A stretch of DNA of 41,878 nt from Micrococcales bacterium UBA4448 (GCA_002390305.1 DGPE01000002.1:802-42679), one strand, 5' to 3'; counted from the first letter of the stretch, positions 31,922-41,632 are shown. Notes: generated from the sequence alone by a model not told the origin. A program made the numbers and translations.

Positions 31922-34402
31922 ATGAGAGTGCCATTGAAGTGGTTGGGTGAACTTGTTGAATTGCCGGCCGGCGCTTCCGCTGATGACGTGATGGCCGAAT
32001 TGGTGAAGGTTGGACTCGAGGAAGAGGGTTCCCACGGCGGTGACATATCTGGCCCGGTTGTAGTTGGTCAGGTTTTATCTTTCGATGACCAGGCCCAGAG
32101 CAACGGCAAAACCATTAGGTGGTGCCAGGTCCAGGTTGCGCAATCCGGAGATGAGTCAGTGCGCGGAATAGTCTGCGGTGCATCTAATTTCGCCATTGGT
32201 GACAAAGTTGTGGTCAGCCTGCCGGGCGCGGTGCTTCCCGGTGGCTTCGAAATTGCAGCAAGAAAGACTTACGGTCATGTTTCAGATGGCATGATCGCCT
32301 CCAGCAAAGAGCTTGGACTCGGCGATGAGCACGCCGGAATTTTGATTCTTAGCGAAATTGGTCTTGATCCAGATATTGGACTAGACGCAATTTCTCTTCT
32401 TGGTCTGGACGACTCCGCTGCTGAGGTCAATGTCACCCCTGACCGCGGCTATTGCCTCTCAATGCGGGGGATTGCTCGTGAGTACTCGCATGCAACCGGA
32501 TCGAAGTTCACAGACCCAAGTTCCAAGATCAAACTGTTATCCGGATCAGGTTTTGGTCTGAATGTTAGTGATTCGATGCCAATCCACGGCCTAGACGGCT
32601 GCAGCCAGTTTGTGCTGCTTGGTATTTCCGGAATAGATGCAAATGCCAAGGTTCCCGATTGGATGGCAACAAGGCTGAAGCTTGCCGGCATGCGCTCTAT
32701 TTCGATAGTCGTTGACATCACCAACTACGTAATGCTGGAGCTTGGTCAGCCGTTGCACGCCTATGACCAGGGCAAGCTGGTAGGCGGTATTTCCGTTAGA
32801 CGTGCCAATAGCGGAGAAGAGATTCAGACCCTGGATGAGAAAACCAGAAAACTTGACGCTGAAGATCTATTAATTTCAGATGAGCAGGGACCAGTTGGAA
32901 TAGCGGGTGTGATGGGCGGCGCCCGCACTGAAGTTGGCCCTCAGACCACTGCGGTGCTGATTGAGGCTGCCATCTTTGACCCGATCTCAATTGCGAGAAG
33001 CGCCAGACGTCATAAGCTCCCCTCGGAAGCGTCAAAGCGCTTCGAACGCGGTGTCGATTCAGAAATCTCAGGAGCTGCAGCTTCCAGAGCAGCTGAGCTG
33101 CTGATTGAACTTGCCGGAGGTTCACTAGATGGATTAGGTGCCCAGTACCTAACAGAAAAGCTTCCTGTTTCGATTGAGATGAAGCTGAACTATCCAACTG
33201 AGCTGGTGGGTGTCCATTACCCACCCGAGCAGGTGGTCTCCACTCTCGAGCAGATTGGTTGCAAGGTTTCAGTGATTGGAGATTCGGTGAGCGTCACTGC
33301 GCCAACCTGGCGACCTGACATTATTCACAAGACTGACTTGGTTGAGGAAGTCGCGAGACTGGTTGGCTATGATGCCATTCCAGCCAGACTTCCAGTGGCA
33401 CCTCCCGGTAGAGGATTGACGCCAAGGCAAAAACTGCGCAGAAGAGTGCTGTCATCTCTTACCGGTGCCGGCTTTGTTGAAGTTTTGAACTACCCATTCG
33501 CGTCCGAGGACCAGAACGCCCTGATGGGTATGCCTGATGCAGTGAAGCTTGCTAACCCAATTCAGAGTGAGGCGGCATTCATGCGCACCTCACTAATCCC
33601 AGGTCTTTTAGCCGCCGCGGCGAGAAACATTTCCAGGGCAAGCACTGATGTCGCTCTGATCGAGGAGGGCTCGGTGTTCTGGAAAACCCAAGGCTCTGCA
33701 GTTTCTTCACTACCGATGGGCAATGAACGCCCTTCTAAAGATGTGCTGGCATCGTTAAATGCTTCAATTCCAGACCAGCCCAGATTTATCTCTGGAGTGC
33801 TGGCTGGAGATTGGACCCCTCAGGGGCCGGGCCAAAAATCTATTCCGGCAGGGTTCGCCCAAGCTCTTGGAGCTGCAGAATTGGTCTTTCAGCAGGCTGG
33901 GCTGGCGCTTGAAATTGCTCAACAAGAAGTAATTGGCCTCCACCCGGGGCGAGGCGCAAAGATTATGGCCTCCGGTGTTGAAGCTGGTTTTGTTGGCGAG
34001 CTGCACCCAGACATAGCGGAAGAAACTAACCTTCCAAGGCGAGTCGGAATCTTTGAAATTAATCTCGACGTGGTTTTTGCTGCTGCTCCTGCAATCTTGA
34101 TGGCTCAAGAACTTGGGTTGATGCCTGCAGCGTCTCAAGATCTATCACTGGTAGTGCCAGTTGGAGTTACGGCAGCAGAGATTAGGAAGACAATAGTTGA
34201 AGGTGCTGGAGAGCTTCTGGAGAGCGCCGTATTGGTGGATGACTATCGAGGCAAGGGTTTAGAGGCAGGCCAAAAGTCGCTGACATTTGCGCTGCTGTTT
34301 AGAGCACCGGATCGGACGCTCACCCAGGTTGAAGCCAGCGCAGCTAGGGACAGCGCCGTCCAGATGGCTAACAACAAATTTGGTGCAACACTAAGGGGCT
34401 AA
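31922..34402 (+). CDS. pheT: Phenylalanyl-tRNA synthetase beta subunit
   Basis: This 826-residue subunit starts at the base after the pheS stop codon. The domain order is standard: EMAP/tRNA-binding fold (about 40-150), B3/B4 editing region (about 200-400), B5 (about 400-475), a class II-like core (about 480-690) and a C-terminal ferredoxin-fold anticodon-binding domain (about 730-826; DDYRGKGLEAGQKSLTFALLF). The stop is followed immediately by argC, so arginine genes share a transcription unit with this synthetase. Confidence 0.97.
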   Translation: MRVPLKWLGELVELPAGASADDVMAELVKVGLEEEGSHGGDISGPVVVGQVLSFDDQAQSNGKTIRWCQVQVAQSGDESVRGIVCGASNFAIGDKVVVSLPGAVLPGGFEIAARKTYGHVSDGMIASSKELGLGDEHAGILILSEIGLDPDIGLDAISLLGLDDSAAEVNVTPDRGYCLSMRGIAREYSHATGSKFTDPSSKIKLLSGSGFGLNVSDSMPIHGLDGCSQFVLLGISGIDANAKVPDWMATRLKLAGMRSISIVVDITNYVMLELGQPLHAYDQGKLVGGISVRRANSGEEIQTLDEKTRKLDAEDLLISDEQGPVGIAGVMGGARTEVGPQTTAVLIEAAIFDPISIARSARRHKLPSEASKRFERGVDSEISGAAASRAAELLIELAGGSLDGLGAQYLTEKLPVSIEMKLNYPTELVGVHYPPEQVVSTLEQIGCKVSVIGDSVSVTAPTWRPDIIHKTDLVEEVARLVGYDAIPARLPVAPPGRGLTPRQKLRRRVLSSLTGAGFVEVLNYPFASEDQNALMGMPDAVKLANPIQSEAAFMRTSLIPGLLAAAARNISRASTDVALIEEGSVFWKTQGSAVSSLPMGNERPSKDVLASLNASIPDQPRFISGVLAGDWTPQGPGQKSIPAGFAQALGAAELVFQQAGLALEIAQQEVIGLHPGRGAKIMASGVEAGFVGELHPDIAEETNLPRRVGIFEINLDVVFAAAPAILMAQELGLMPAASQDLSLVVPVGVTAAEIRKTIVEGAGELLESAVLVDDYRGKGLEAGQKSLTFALLFRAPDRTLTQVEASAARDSAVQMANNKFGATLRG

Positions 34403-35449
34403 ATGACTATTCATGTGGCAGTAGCAGGAGCCAGCGGTTATGTAGGCGGAGAATTACTGCGCCTGATTTCCGCCCACCCAATGCTTGACCTAGGTGCGGT
34501 TACCGGACACAGTAATGTTGGCCACCGCCTGAGTGAATTTCAACCGCACATTCCTGAGTTTGCAGATCGAGTGATTGTTGACACCAGTCCCGAGAACCTT
34601 GCTGAGCACGAAGTAGTTTTTTTAGCGCTTCCTCACACTAAGAGTGCTGAGATTGCAGAGGCTCTTCCAGCTCACACGATGATCATTGATTGTGGTGCTG
34701 ATTTCAGGCTTCAAGATGCGGGAGCCTGGGAAACCTACTATCAAAGTACTCATGCCGGCAGTTGGCCCTACGGAATGCCAGAACTGACCTTGGCAAGCGG
34801 GGGCAAGCTGCGGACTGAGCTCAGGGAGGTAAGAAGGCTTGCCATTCCAGGGTGCAATGTGACGGCTGTGAGCTTGGCCCTAGCGCCCGCTCTAAGTGCG
34901 GGACTTATTGAGGCCGACGACATAGTCTCGGTGCTTTCAGTCGGAACCTCCGGTGCTGGAAAAGCGAGCAACATTGACCTGCTTGCCGCAGAGGTGCTCG
35001 GATCGGCACGTGCCTATGGTGTTGGCGGCGTTCATCGGCACACTCCTGAGATTGAGCAGAATTTATCGCTGGCAGCAGGAAAGCCGGTAACGGTTTCAAT
35101 GACGCCAGTATTGGTGCCAATGTCAAGGGGTATCCTGGCGGTCAATACCGCTAAGCCTTCCAGCAGATTTTCTTTGGAGTATTTGCGCGAGGTGTATGGC
35201 AATGCTTACCACGAAGAGCACTTCGTTCAGCTTTTGCCAGAGGGTCAGCTTCCCCGGACAGCCAGTGTTTTGGGGAGCAATAATGCCCAAATTTCTCTTA
35301 GCTTTGACCAACACGCCAATCGGGTTGTAGTCGTATCTGCAATTGACAACTTGGTAAAGGGCACCGCGGGAGCAGCAATCCAGAGCATGAATATCGCTCT
35401 CGGACTCACCGAACAAACTGGGCTTGACCAAAACGGGATCGCACCTTGA
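34403..35449 (+). CDS. argC: N-acetyl-gamma-glutamyl-phosphate reductase
   Basis: This 348-residue enzyme reduces acetylglutamyl phosphate with NADPH in arginine synthesis. The nucleotide-binding start GASGYVGGELLRL, the catalytic C151 in IPGCNVTAVSLAL and the histidine-containing HRHTPEIEQNLS segment are all present. It begins directly after the pheT stop and overlaps argJ by four bases (TTGA). No separate promoter is visible between pheT and argC. Confidence 0.97.
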   Translation: MTIHVAVAGASGYVGGELLRLISAHPMLDLGAVTGHSNVGHRLSEFQPHIPEFADRVIVDTSPENLAEHEVVFLALPHTKSAEIAEALPAHTMIIDCGADFRLQDAGAWETYYQSTHAGSWPYGMPELTLASGGKLRTELREVRRLAIPGCNVTAVSLALAPALSAGLIEADDIVSVLSVGTSGAGKASNIDLLAAEVLGSARAYGVGGVHRHTPEIEQNLSLAAGKPVTVSMTPVLVPMSRGILAVNTAKPSSRFSLEYLREVYGNAYHEEHFVQLLPEGQLPRTASVLGSNNAQISLSFDQHANRVVVVSAIDNLVKGTAGAAIQSMNIALGLTEQTGLDQNGIAP

Positions 35450-36600
35450 GTGTCTCAGAGCCAAAAGGGTTTTTGGCCTCTGGTGTCGCCTCCGGGTTGA
35501 AGTCCAACGGCAAGTTGGACATAGCGCTGGTTACCAACGGTGGACCGCTGGATTCAGTTGCAGCGGTGTTCACCGCCAATAGGTGCCTTGCGAACCCAAT
35601 AATTTGGTCAAAGCAGGTAGTTGCCGGAGGACAAGCGAAGGCCGTTGTCCTGAATTCTGGCGGTGCCAACTGCTATACCGGTGCCGAAGGATTTCAAACA
35701 ACGCACCTGACTGCTGAAAGAGCAGCTGACCTGCTGGGCATTGCTGCCTCAGAAGTGGTGGTTTGTTCCACTGGTCTGATCGGAGAGCAGTTGGACCGAT
35801 CTAAGCTGCTGTCCGGGCTAGAAGCTGCACACACCGCTTTGAAAGCCGGGACTGGTCAGGATGCCGCTATGGCAATTATGACCACGGATACCGTGCCAAA
35901 AATGTCGGTCCGTGAGTCTGACTCGGGCTGGAAGCTGGGCGCTATCGCCAAGGGCGCCGGCATGTTGGCCCCCGGCTTAGCAACGATGCTGGTTGTTATC
36001 ACCACCGATGCAGTTGTTGACTCCTCCGCTCTGAATGCAGCTCTGCGGGAAGCTTCTCGGGTGAGCTTTGACAGGTTGGACTCTGACGGCTGCATGTCAA
36101 CAAATGATCAGGTCACTCTGATGGCATCTGGTGCCAGCGGGGTCATTCCAGACATTGAAGAATTTCAAGATCTGCTAATTGCCATTTGCAAGGAACTTGC
36201 CTTGAAGCTGCTGGATGATGCCGAGGGTGCAAGCCACAATATCCACATTAAAACTCTCGGGGCGGAAAGCGAGACCGATGCGGTTGAGGTTTCCAGGTCT
36301 GTAGCAAGAAATAATCTTTTCAAGGCTGCGATTTACGGCAATGACCCTAACTGGGGCAGGATTTTGGCTGCTGTTGGAACTACAAACGCCATTTTTGATC
36401 CATACGGCATTGATGTTTCAATAAATGGAGTACTCGTGTCTGCCAACGGTGAACCGGCCCTCGATAGGTCAAACGTCGATCTCAGCTCGAAGGATGTTTG
36501 GATAGAGATAGACCTCCACCAGGGCGTTCACGAGGCTACGGTTATAACAAATGATCTAACCCACGAATACGTCGAAGAGAACAGCGCATACTCAAGCTAA
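35446..36600 (+). CDS. argJ: Glutamate N-acetyltransferase/acetylornithine transacetylase
   Basis: This 384-residue precursor self-cleaves into alpha and beta chains at the ATML motif; the nucleophile of the mature enzyme is T180 (GLATMLVV). It recycles the acetyl group from acetylornithine to glutamate, which makes a separate argE unnecessary, and bifunctional members also acetylate from acetyl-CoA. GDPNWGRILAAVG and EYSS-type ends are characteristic. The TTG start overlaps the argC stop. It overlaps argB by one base (TAATG). Confidence 0.95.
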   Translation: MSVSEPKGFLASGVASGLKSNGKLDIALVTNGGPLDSVAAVFTANRCLANPIIWSKQVVAGGQAKAVVLNSGGANCYTGAEGFQTTHLTAERAADLLGIAASEVVVCSTGLIGEQLDRSKLLSGLEAAHTALKAGTGQDAAMAIMTTDTVPKMSVRESDSGWKLGAIAKGAGMLAPGLATMLVVITTDAVVDSSALNAALREASRVSFDRLDSDGCMSTNDQVTLMASGASGVIPDIEEFQDLLIAICKELALKLLDDAEGASHNIHIKTLGAESETDAVEVSRSVARNNLFKAAIYGNDPNWGRILAAVGTTNAIFDPYGIDVSINGVLVSANGEPALDRSNVDLSSKDVWIEIDLHQGVHEATVITNDLTHEYVEENSAYSS

Positions 36601-37487
36601 TGATTCCAGCGACCCCTGACCAAGCACTGGCCAGAATCAAGGCAGAGACTCTAATCGAGTCTCTGGACTGGCTGCGCGAATTTCATGGACGCATCGTGGT
36701 AATCAAATTTGGCGGAAACGCAATGGTCGATGAGCAGTTACAGCTGGCTTTTGCCCAGGATATGGCTTACCTGCGGTTTGTCGGTATCAAGCCGGTTGTG
36801 GTCCACGGGGGCGGTCCACAAATAACTGCCAGGCTCGCAGAACTTGGACTCGAGAGCGAATTTCGAGCTGGCATGCGATACACCGATGACAAGACGATCT
36901 TGGTTGTCAGGGATGTCCTAAGACAGCAGATCTCAAAGGGGCTCGCAGCCCTTATCGAAGAATCGGGGGCAAAGACAATTGTGCTCTCCGGTGAAGACGA
37001 CTCGCTATTTCGGGCAGTAAAAGTCAAGGGCCAGACAGCTGAGGGCGAGGTGGATCTCGGCCTAGTGGGAGAGGTAACCACTGTGAATCCCCGGGCTGTG
37101 CTCAAGGCCTTGGATCAAGGCAAGGTTCCAGTTATTTCGTCGGTTGCCCCAACCACCTCCGGTGAACTTTTGAATGTGAATGCTGATTTGGCAGCTTCGG
37201 CGCTCGCAATCGCACTCGGGGCCGACAAGCTCATGGTTTTGACCGACGTCGCAGGTCTATATGCAGATTGGCCGACACTTGACTCGCTGCTTTCTGAAAT
37301 TTCAGTCGAAGAGCTAAAAGAGCTGATGCCTTCGCTGGAATCTGGCATGATTCCAAAGATGCGAGCTTGCCTCAACGCGGTTGAGGGCGGCGTGCCAAAG
37401 GCTCATATCATCGACGGCAGGCAGCCACACAGCATCCTGCTGGAGATCTTTACAAAAGCTGGGGTTGGAACCCAGGTAACAAGTTAG
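36600..37487 (+). CDS. argB: Acetylglutamate kinase
   Basis: This 295-residue amino-acid kinase phosphorylates N-acetylglutamate. Motifs are IVVIKFGGNAM (about 31-41), VVHGGGPQI, a conserved arginine-binding region (GMRYTDDKTILVVRDVL), LNVNADLAA, and the C-terminal LEIFTKAGVGTQV. The N-terminal extension of about 25 residues and the terminal G-x-G-T resemble the arginine-inhibited hexameric type, so feedback inhibition by arginine is likely, though inferred. ATG overlaps the argJ stop by one base. Confidence 0.97.
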   Translation: MIPATPDQALARIKAETLIESLDWLREFHGRIVVIKFGGNAMVDEQLQLAFAQDMAYLRFVGIKPVVVHGGGPQITARLAELGLESEFRAGMRYTDDKTILVVRDVLRQQISKGLAALIEESGAKTIVLSGEDDSLFRAVKVKGQTAEGEVDLGLVGEVTTVNPRAVLKALDQGKVPVISSVAPTTSGELLNVNADLAASALAIALGADKLMVLTDVAGLYADWPTLDSLLSEISVEELKELMPSLESGMIPKMRACLNAVEGGVPKAHIIDGRQPHSILLEIFTKAGVGTQVTS

Positions 37488-37497
37488 GTATTGGCTA

Positions 37498-38421
37498 ATG
37501 ACAAGACATTTTTTGAAGGACGACGACATCACTGCTCAAGAGCAGGCCGAGATTATCGACCGCGCCATAGCAATGAAGGCAGACAGGTTCGCTGAAAAAC
37601 CATTTGCAGGTCCACAGACCGTAGCGGTTATTTTTGATAAGACTTCAACTAGAACCAGGGTGTCATTTGCCGTTGGTATAGCCGACCTCGGGGGAGTGCC
37701 GCTAATAATCGACAGCGGAGTGTCCCAGTTGGGAAAGAAGGAATCGGTGGCCGACACAGCCAAGGTGTTAGAGCGCCAGGTTGCCCAGATTGTATGGCGC
37801 ACATACGCGCAGGCAGGTCTCGAAGAAATGGCAGCCAACTCTTCAGCTCCAGTGATCAACGCGTTGAGTGATATGTGGCACCCGTGCCAGTTACTGGCAG
37901 ATTTAGTCACCATAAAGGAATGCTTTGGCAAAACAACTGGGCTCAGGTTGGCTTATGTCGGAGATGCCAATAACAACATGGCAAATAGCTACCTTGTAGC
38001 TTGCGCGATGGCAGGCATGAGTGTCGCTATAGCGGCACCGGAGGGGTTCCTGCCAACCGATGAGGTAGTAGCCAGGGCAAGGCAGATTTCCGCAGCCAAC
38101 GGTGGCAGCATCCTGATTACCACAGACCCCGAAGTAGCTGTTGCGAATGCAGATGTTGTTGTGACTGACACCTGGATTTCCATGGGTATGGAATCGAAAG
38201 CGGATGAGCGTAAAGCTCAGTTCAAGGGTTTTACTGTCGACGAGCATTTGATGGCTAGGGCGGCGGAAGGCGCAGTTTTCTTGCATTGCCTGCCTGCTTA
38301 TCGAGGATTTGAGGTTTCAGCGGGTGTAATTGACGGACCACAGTCAAGAGTTTGGCAAGAGGCAGAGAATCGCCTCCATGCCCAGAAAGCTCTTATGGCT
38401 TGGCTGGCCGACCAAAACTAA
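37498..38421 (+). CDS. argF: Ornithine carbamoyltransferase
   Basis: This 307-residue enzyme makes citrulline from ornithine and carbamoyl phosphate. The carbamoyl-phosphate loop STRTR is at residues 50-54, with FAVGIADLGG; HPCQLLADLVTI is the H-P-x-Q segment; the ornithine-binding site HCLP starts at residue 263. Ten bases separate it from argB. In most actinobacteria argD lies between argB and argF; it is missing here, so acetylornithine aminotransferase must be encoded elsewhere or its role taken by another enzyme. Confidence 0.97.
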   Translation: MTRHFLKDDDITAQEQAEIIDRAIAMKADRFAEKPFAGPQTVAVIFDKTSTRTRVSFAVGIADLGGVPLIIDSGVSQLGKKESVADTAKVLERQVAQIVWRTYAQAGLEEMAANSSAPVINALSDMWHPCQLLADLVTIKECFGKTTGLRLAYVGDANNNMANSYLVACAMAGMSVAIAAPEGFLPTDEVVARARQISAANGGSILITTDPEVAVANADVVVTDTWISMGMESKADERKAQFKGFTVDEHLMARAAEGAVFLHCLPAYRGFEVSAGVIDGPQSRVWQEAENRLHAQKALMAWLADQN

Positions 38422-38453
38422 GCTTGATAAATTGATTAGGACAGGTGTAAAAA

Positions 38454-39854
38454 ATGGCTCAAAGTAATGATGCTCTCTGGGGCGGCAGGTTTGCCGGTGG
38501 CCCCAGCGAAGCTCTAGCCGCGCTTTCGAAGTCCACTCACTTTGACTGGAGGCTGGCCTCTTATGACCTCAAAGGAACCTCAGCTCATATAGTTGCGCTC
38601 AATGCCGCCGGCTATCTCACCGACGACGAGCACAAGTCGCTGAATACCGCTATTACTGAACTTGCAAAACGGGTTGAGGCCGGATCATTCACACCAAAGG
38701 CAACCGAGGAAGATGTGCATGCGGCCCTAGAGCGCGGCCTGATTCAAATAGCCGGTGTTCAGCTGGCTGGAAAGATTCGCGCCGGAAGGTCCAGAAATGA
38801 CCAAATAGCAACTTTGATAAGAAGCTACATGCTGGATGCTGCCGATGAGATTGAACTTCAGCTTTTGAACTACCTAGATGCTTTGTGCACACAGGCTGAG
38901 GAGCATATCGGCGTGGCAATGCCAGGAAGAACTCACTTTCAGCATGCACAGCCAGTTTTGTTGTCTCATCATCTGCTTGCCCACGCCTGGCCACAGGTCA
39001 GGAACCTGCAGCGTCTTGAGGATTGGCGCAAGCGCGCCAATAAGTCTGCTTATGGCGCGGGTGCTCTTGCTGGAAACACTCTTGGTCTGGATCCAAAATT
39101 GGTGGCTGAAGCACTTGGATTAAATGGTGTTAGTGAGAACAGCATGGACGCCACAAGCAGCAGGGATTTGGTGGCGGAGTTTTCCTTTGTGCTAGCCATG
39201 ATTTCAATTGACCTTTCCAGAATTAGTGAGGAAGTCATTGCCTGGGTCAGTTTCGAGTTCGGATATGCAAAGTTGGCGGATGAGTTCTCAACCGGGTCCT
39301 CGATTATGCCTCAGAAGAAAAATCCTGACATAGCCGAACTTGCTCGTGGAAAATCTGGTCGCTTGATCGGTAACCTCGCAGGGTTGCTGGCAACTCTGAA
39401 AGGACTGCCCCTCAGTTACAACAGGGACCTCCAGGAGGACAAGGAGCCTGTCTTTGATTCAGTTGACACGCTCATGGTGCTATTGCCCGCTTTCAACGGC
39501 ATGATTGCCACATTGAAATTTGACCGAGAGCGACTTGAGTCGCTTGCACCCAAGGGTTTCTCGCTTGCTACCGATGTCGCCGAATGGTTGGTCAAGCAAG
39601 GTGTCACCTTCAGAGATGCCCACGAAATAACCGGAAAACTGGTTCAGTTTTGCGAAGATAAGTCACTTGAATTGGATCAGGTCGTCGATGAAGATCTGCA
39701 AAAAGTTTCTAAGCACCTAAAACCAGAAGTTCGGAAGGTTCTTGGGGTATCGGGCTCTATCGAAGCCAGAAACGGTGCCGGGGGCACTGCTACCTCGCAG
39801 GTAATCGACCAGCTGGTCTCACTTCGTAAGCTCACCAAGTCAAGGAGGAGCTAA
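38454..39854 (+). CDS. argH: Argininosuccinate lyase
   Basis: This 466-residue fumarase-superfamily enzyme splits argininosuccinate to arginine and fumarate. The signature GSSIMPQKKNPD includes the catalytic serine (S282/S283). WGGRFAGGPSEALAALS and SRNDQIAT, plus TRTHFQHAQP-like PGRTHFQHAQPV, are typical. A 32-base gap separates it from argF; argR and argG, usually between the two, are absent. It overlaps tyrS by one base (TAATG). Confidence 0.97.
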   Translation: MAQSNDALWGGRFAGGPSEALAALSKSTHFDWRLASYDLKGTSAHIVALNAAGYLTDDEHKSLNTAITELAKRVEAGSFTPKATEEDVHAALERGLIQIAGVQLAGKIRAGRSRNDQIATLIRSYMLDAADEIELQLLNYLDALCTQAEEHIGVAMPGRTHFQHAQPVLLSHHLLAHAWPQVRNLQRLEDWRKRANKSAYGAGALAGNTLGLDPKLVAEALGLNGVSENSMDATSSRDLVAEFSFVLAMISIDLSRISEEVIAWVSFEFGYAKLADEFSTGSSIMPQKKNPDIAELARGKSGRLIGNLAGLLATLKGLPLSYNRDLQEDKEPVFDSVDTLMVLLPAFNGMIATLKFDRERLESLAPKGFSLATDVAEWLVKQGVTFRDAHEITGKLVQFCEDKSLELDQVVDEDLQKVSKHLKPEVRKVLGVSGSIEARNGAGGTATSQVIDQLVSLRKLTKSRRS

Positions 39855-41152
39855 TGGCGGAAAAGACCACTCTTGAAAATCAGCAAAATGACGAGAGCTT
39901 CGCTCACATCATTGATGAGCTTCAGTGGCGAGGCCTGGTGGCTCTTTCTACGGATGAGGCGCAACTCCGAGAAGCGCTGAACAGCCCGATAACTTTCTAC
40001 TGCGGATTTGACCCTACGGCGCCCAGCCTGCACCTCGGCAACCTGGTGCAGCTGCTAACAATGCGAAGGCTGCAACTGGCAGGCCATCACCCGCTGGCTC
40101 TGGTAGGCGGGGCCACAGGGCTGATTGGAGACCCGAAACCTTCGGCCGAGCGGAACTTGAACGACCATGAGACGGTTGCGAACTGGGTTGAGAAACTAGC
40201 GGATCAGAATCGTCGCTTTCTAGATTTCGAGGGCAAAAACAAGGCTCAGATGGTTAACAACCTCGATTGGACCAGTCAGTACACAGCTCTTGAATTTTTG
40301 AGGGACATCGGAAAGCACTACCGGGTTGGGAAAATGCTTTCCAAAGATGCGGTCAGTGCCAGGCTGAATTCAGATAGTGGAATTAGCTACACCGAGTTCA
40401 GTTATCAAATACTCCAGGGCTTGGACTTTCTTGAGCTCTATCGCAGGTACAACTGCGTCCTTGAAACCGGTGGTAGTGACCAGTGGGGCAACCTGACCTC
40501 AGGGGCCGATCTGGTGCACCGGGTTGAGGGCGCGAACGTGCACCTAGTCGCAACCCCGCTAATTACAAACTCTGATGGCAAGAAGTTTGGCAAGAGTGAG
40601 GGCAACGCCATTTGGCTGGATGCCGAGTTGACAAGCCCTTACGCGATGTATCAGTACTGGCTAAACGCCGACGATGCAGACGTTGTTGATCGCCTAAAGG
40701 TGTTTACATTTCTAACAAGAGCTGAAATTGCTGAATTTGAAGTTCAAGTTCGGGACGAACCGTTCAAGAGAGCAGCGCAGAAAAGACTGGCGCTCGAGGT
40801 CACAGAGCTGATCCACTCGAAACAGGAAGCTCAGGCCGCTCAGGACGCCTCTGCGGCGCTGTTTGGGGCCGGTGAACTTAAAGAATTAGACGAAAAAACT
40901 CTCAGGAGTGCTCTCAATGAATTGCCAAATATTAAATGCTCTGCAGGGGTCACTGTCGTTAGTGCGCTAGTTGAAACAGGATTAGCCGAATCTAATGGCC
41001 AGGCACGGCGCTCTATCGCGCAAGGTTCAGTAAGCGTAAACAAGCTAAAGGTCACCGATGAGAATGCCGTGATAGACCAGTATTTAGCTGGAAAAATGGC
41101 AGTTTTGTCACGTGGAAAGAAGTCTCTGGCGGGGCTGTTTTTTAGCCAATAG
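39854..41152 (+). CDS. tyrS: Tyrosyl-tRNA synthetase
   Basis: This 432-residue class I synthetase has the HIGH-type motif HLGN at residues 60-63 (FDPTAPSLHLGNLV) and the KMSKS-type motif KFGKS at 244-248, followed by a C-terminal S4 RNA-binding domain (about 365-430). The ATG at 39854 overlaps the argH stop codon by one base. It is the last gene before the ribosomal RNA operon. No convincing terminator follows it. Confidence 0.97.
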   Translation: MAEKTTLENQQNDESFAHIIDELQWRGLVALSTDEAQLREALNSPITFYCGFDPTAPSLHLGNLVQLLTMRRLQLAGHHPLALVGGATGLIGDPKPSAERNLNDHETVANWVEKLADQNRRFLDFEGKNKAQMVNNLDWTSQYTALEFLRDIGKHYRVGKMLSKDAVSARLNSDSGISYTEFSYQILQGLDFLELYRRYNCVLETGGSDQWGNLTSGADLVHRVEGANVHLVATPLITNSDGKKFGKSEGNAIWLDAELTSPYAMYQYWLNADDADVVDRLKVFTFLTRAEIAEFEVQVRDEPFKRAAQKRLALEVTELIHSKQEAQAAQDASAALFGAGELKELDEKTLRSALNELPNIKCSAGVTVVSALVETGLAESNGQARRSIAQGSVSVNKLKVTDENAVIDQYLAGKMAVLSRGKKSLAGLFFSQ

Positions 41153-41171
41153 AAAAGTTTGTGGTTTGGAT

Positions 41172-41201
41172 TTGACATGGTTACCAAATCGTGACTAAGC
41201 T
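41172..41201 (+). promoter_or_regulatory. Candidate distal rRNA promoter (P1)
   Basis: TTGACA at 41172-41177, an 18-base spacer and TAAGCT at 41196-41201. It lies 20 bases after the tyrS stop. Two TCCAAAGT copies (41203-41210 and 41213-41220) follow it. Confidence 0.5.
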
Positions 41202-41284
41202 TTCCAAAGTTGTCCAAAGTTTGGCAGATTTCTTCTAGAAAAGCCGGCTCAAGTGCGACACTTCCAAGACCTAAAAATTGGCCC

Positions 41285-41313
41285 TTGTGGCCAGGTGTTT
41301 TAGTGTCTAGGAT
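41285..41313 (+). promoter_or_regulatory. Candidate middle rRNA promoter (P2)
   Basis: TTGTGG at 41285-41290, a 17-base spacer and TAGGAT at 41308-41313. Confidence 0.4.
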
Positions 41314-41363
41314 TTAGGTCTTCCGACTAGGAAAACCACTGGAAATTACTGGGAAACTGGTAG

Positions 41364-41391
41364 TTGACAGCGGACCCGGATTCGGTAGACT
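41364..41391 (+). promoter_or_regulatory. Proximal rRNA operon promoter (P3)
   Basis: A consensus TTGACA at 41364-41369 and TAGACT at 41386-41391 are 16 bases apart. This is the strongest-looking of the three promoters and leaves a leader of about 240 nt before 16S. Confidence 0.75.
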
Positions 41392-41632
41392 TGTGAAGTT
41401 GCTCTGCGTAGGACCCGGAAGGGAAATCTCAGAAGCATCCGATCTTTGAGAACTCAACAGCGTGCACTATGTAATGCCAAAAACCTCGTCCGGAACTTGT
41501 TCCGGGGGAGATCCTTTTGGATAAAGATATAAAACAGAATTGTCAGTTGACAGTTCGAAAGCCAAATCAAATTGTTCGCCTCATTTCCGAGGCGTTCGTA
41601 GAAGCTTTGCCGATTTATCGGCGAAATTGATT
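41392..41632 (+). other. rRNA leader with antitermination/processing elements
   Basis: TTTGAGAACTCAA at 41445-41457 is the conserved actinobacterial pre-16S leader element associated with antitermination and RNase processing. A CCGGAA/TTCCGG hairpin lies around 41490-41505 and a GCCGA-TTTA-TCGGC hairpin just before 16S. No reading frame of note is present. Confidence 0.6.

Noticed and set aside
41169..41190. GATTTG/CAAATC hairpin as terminator of tyrS
   Set aside because: Only 6 bp, AT-rich, no T-run after it, and it contains the -35 box of the rRNA promoter.
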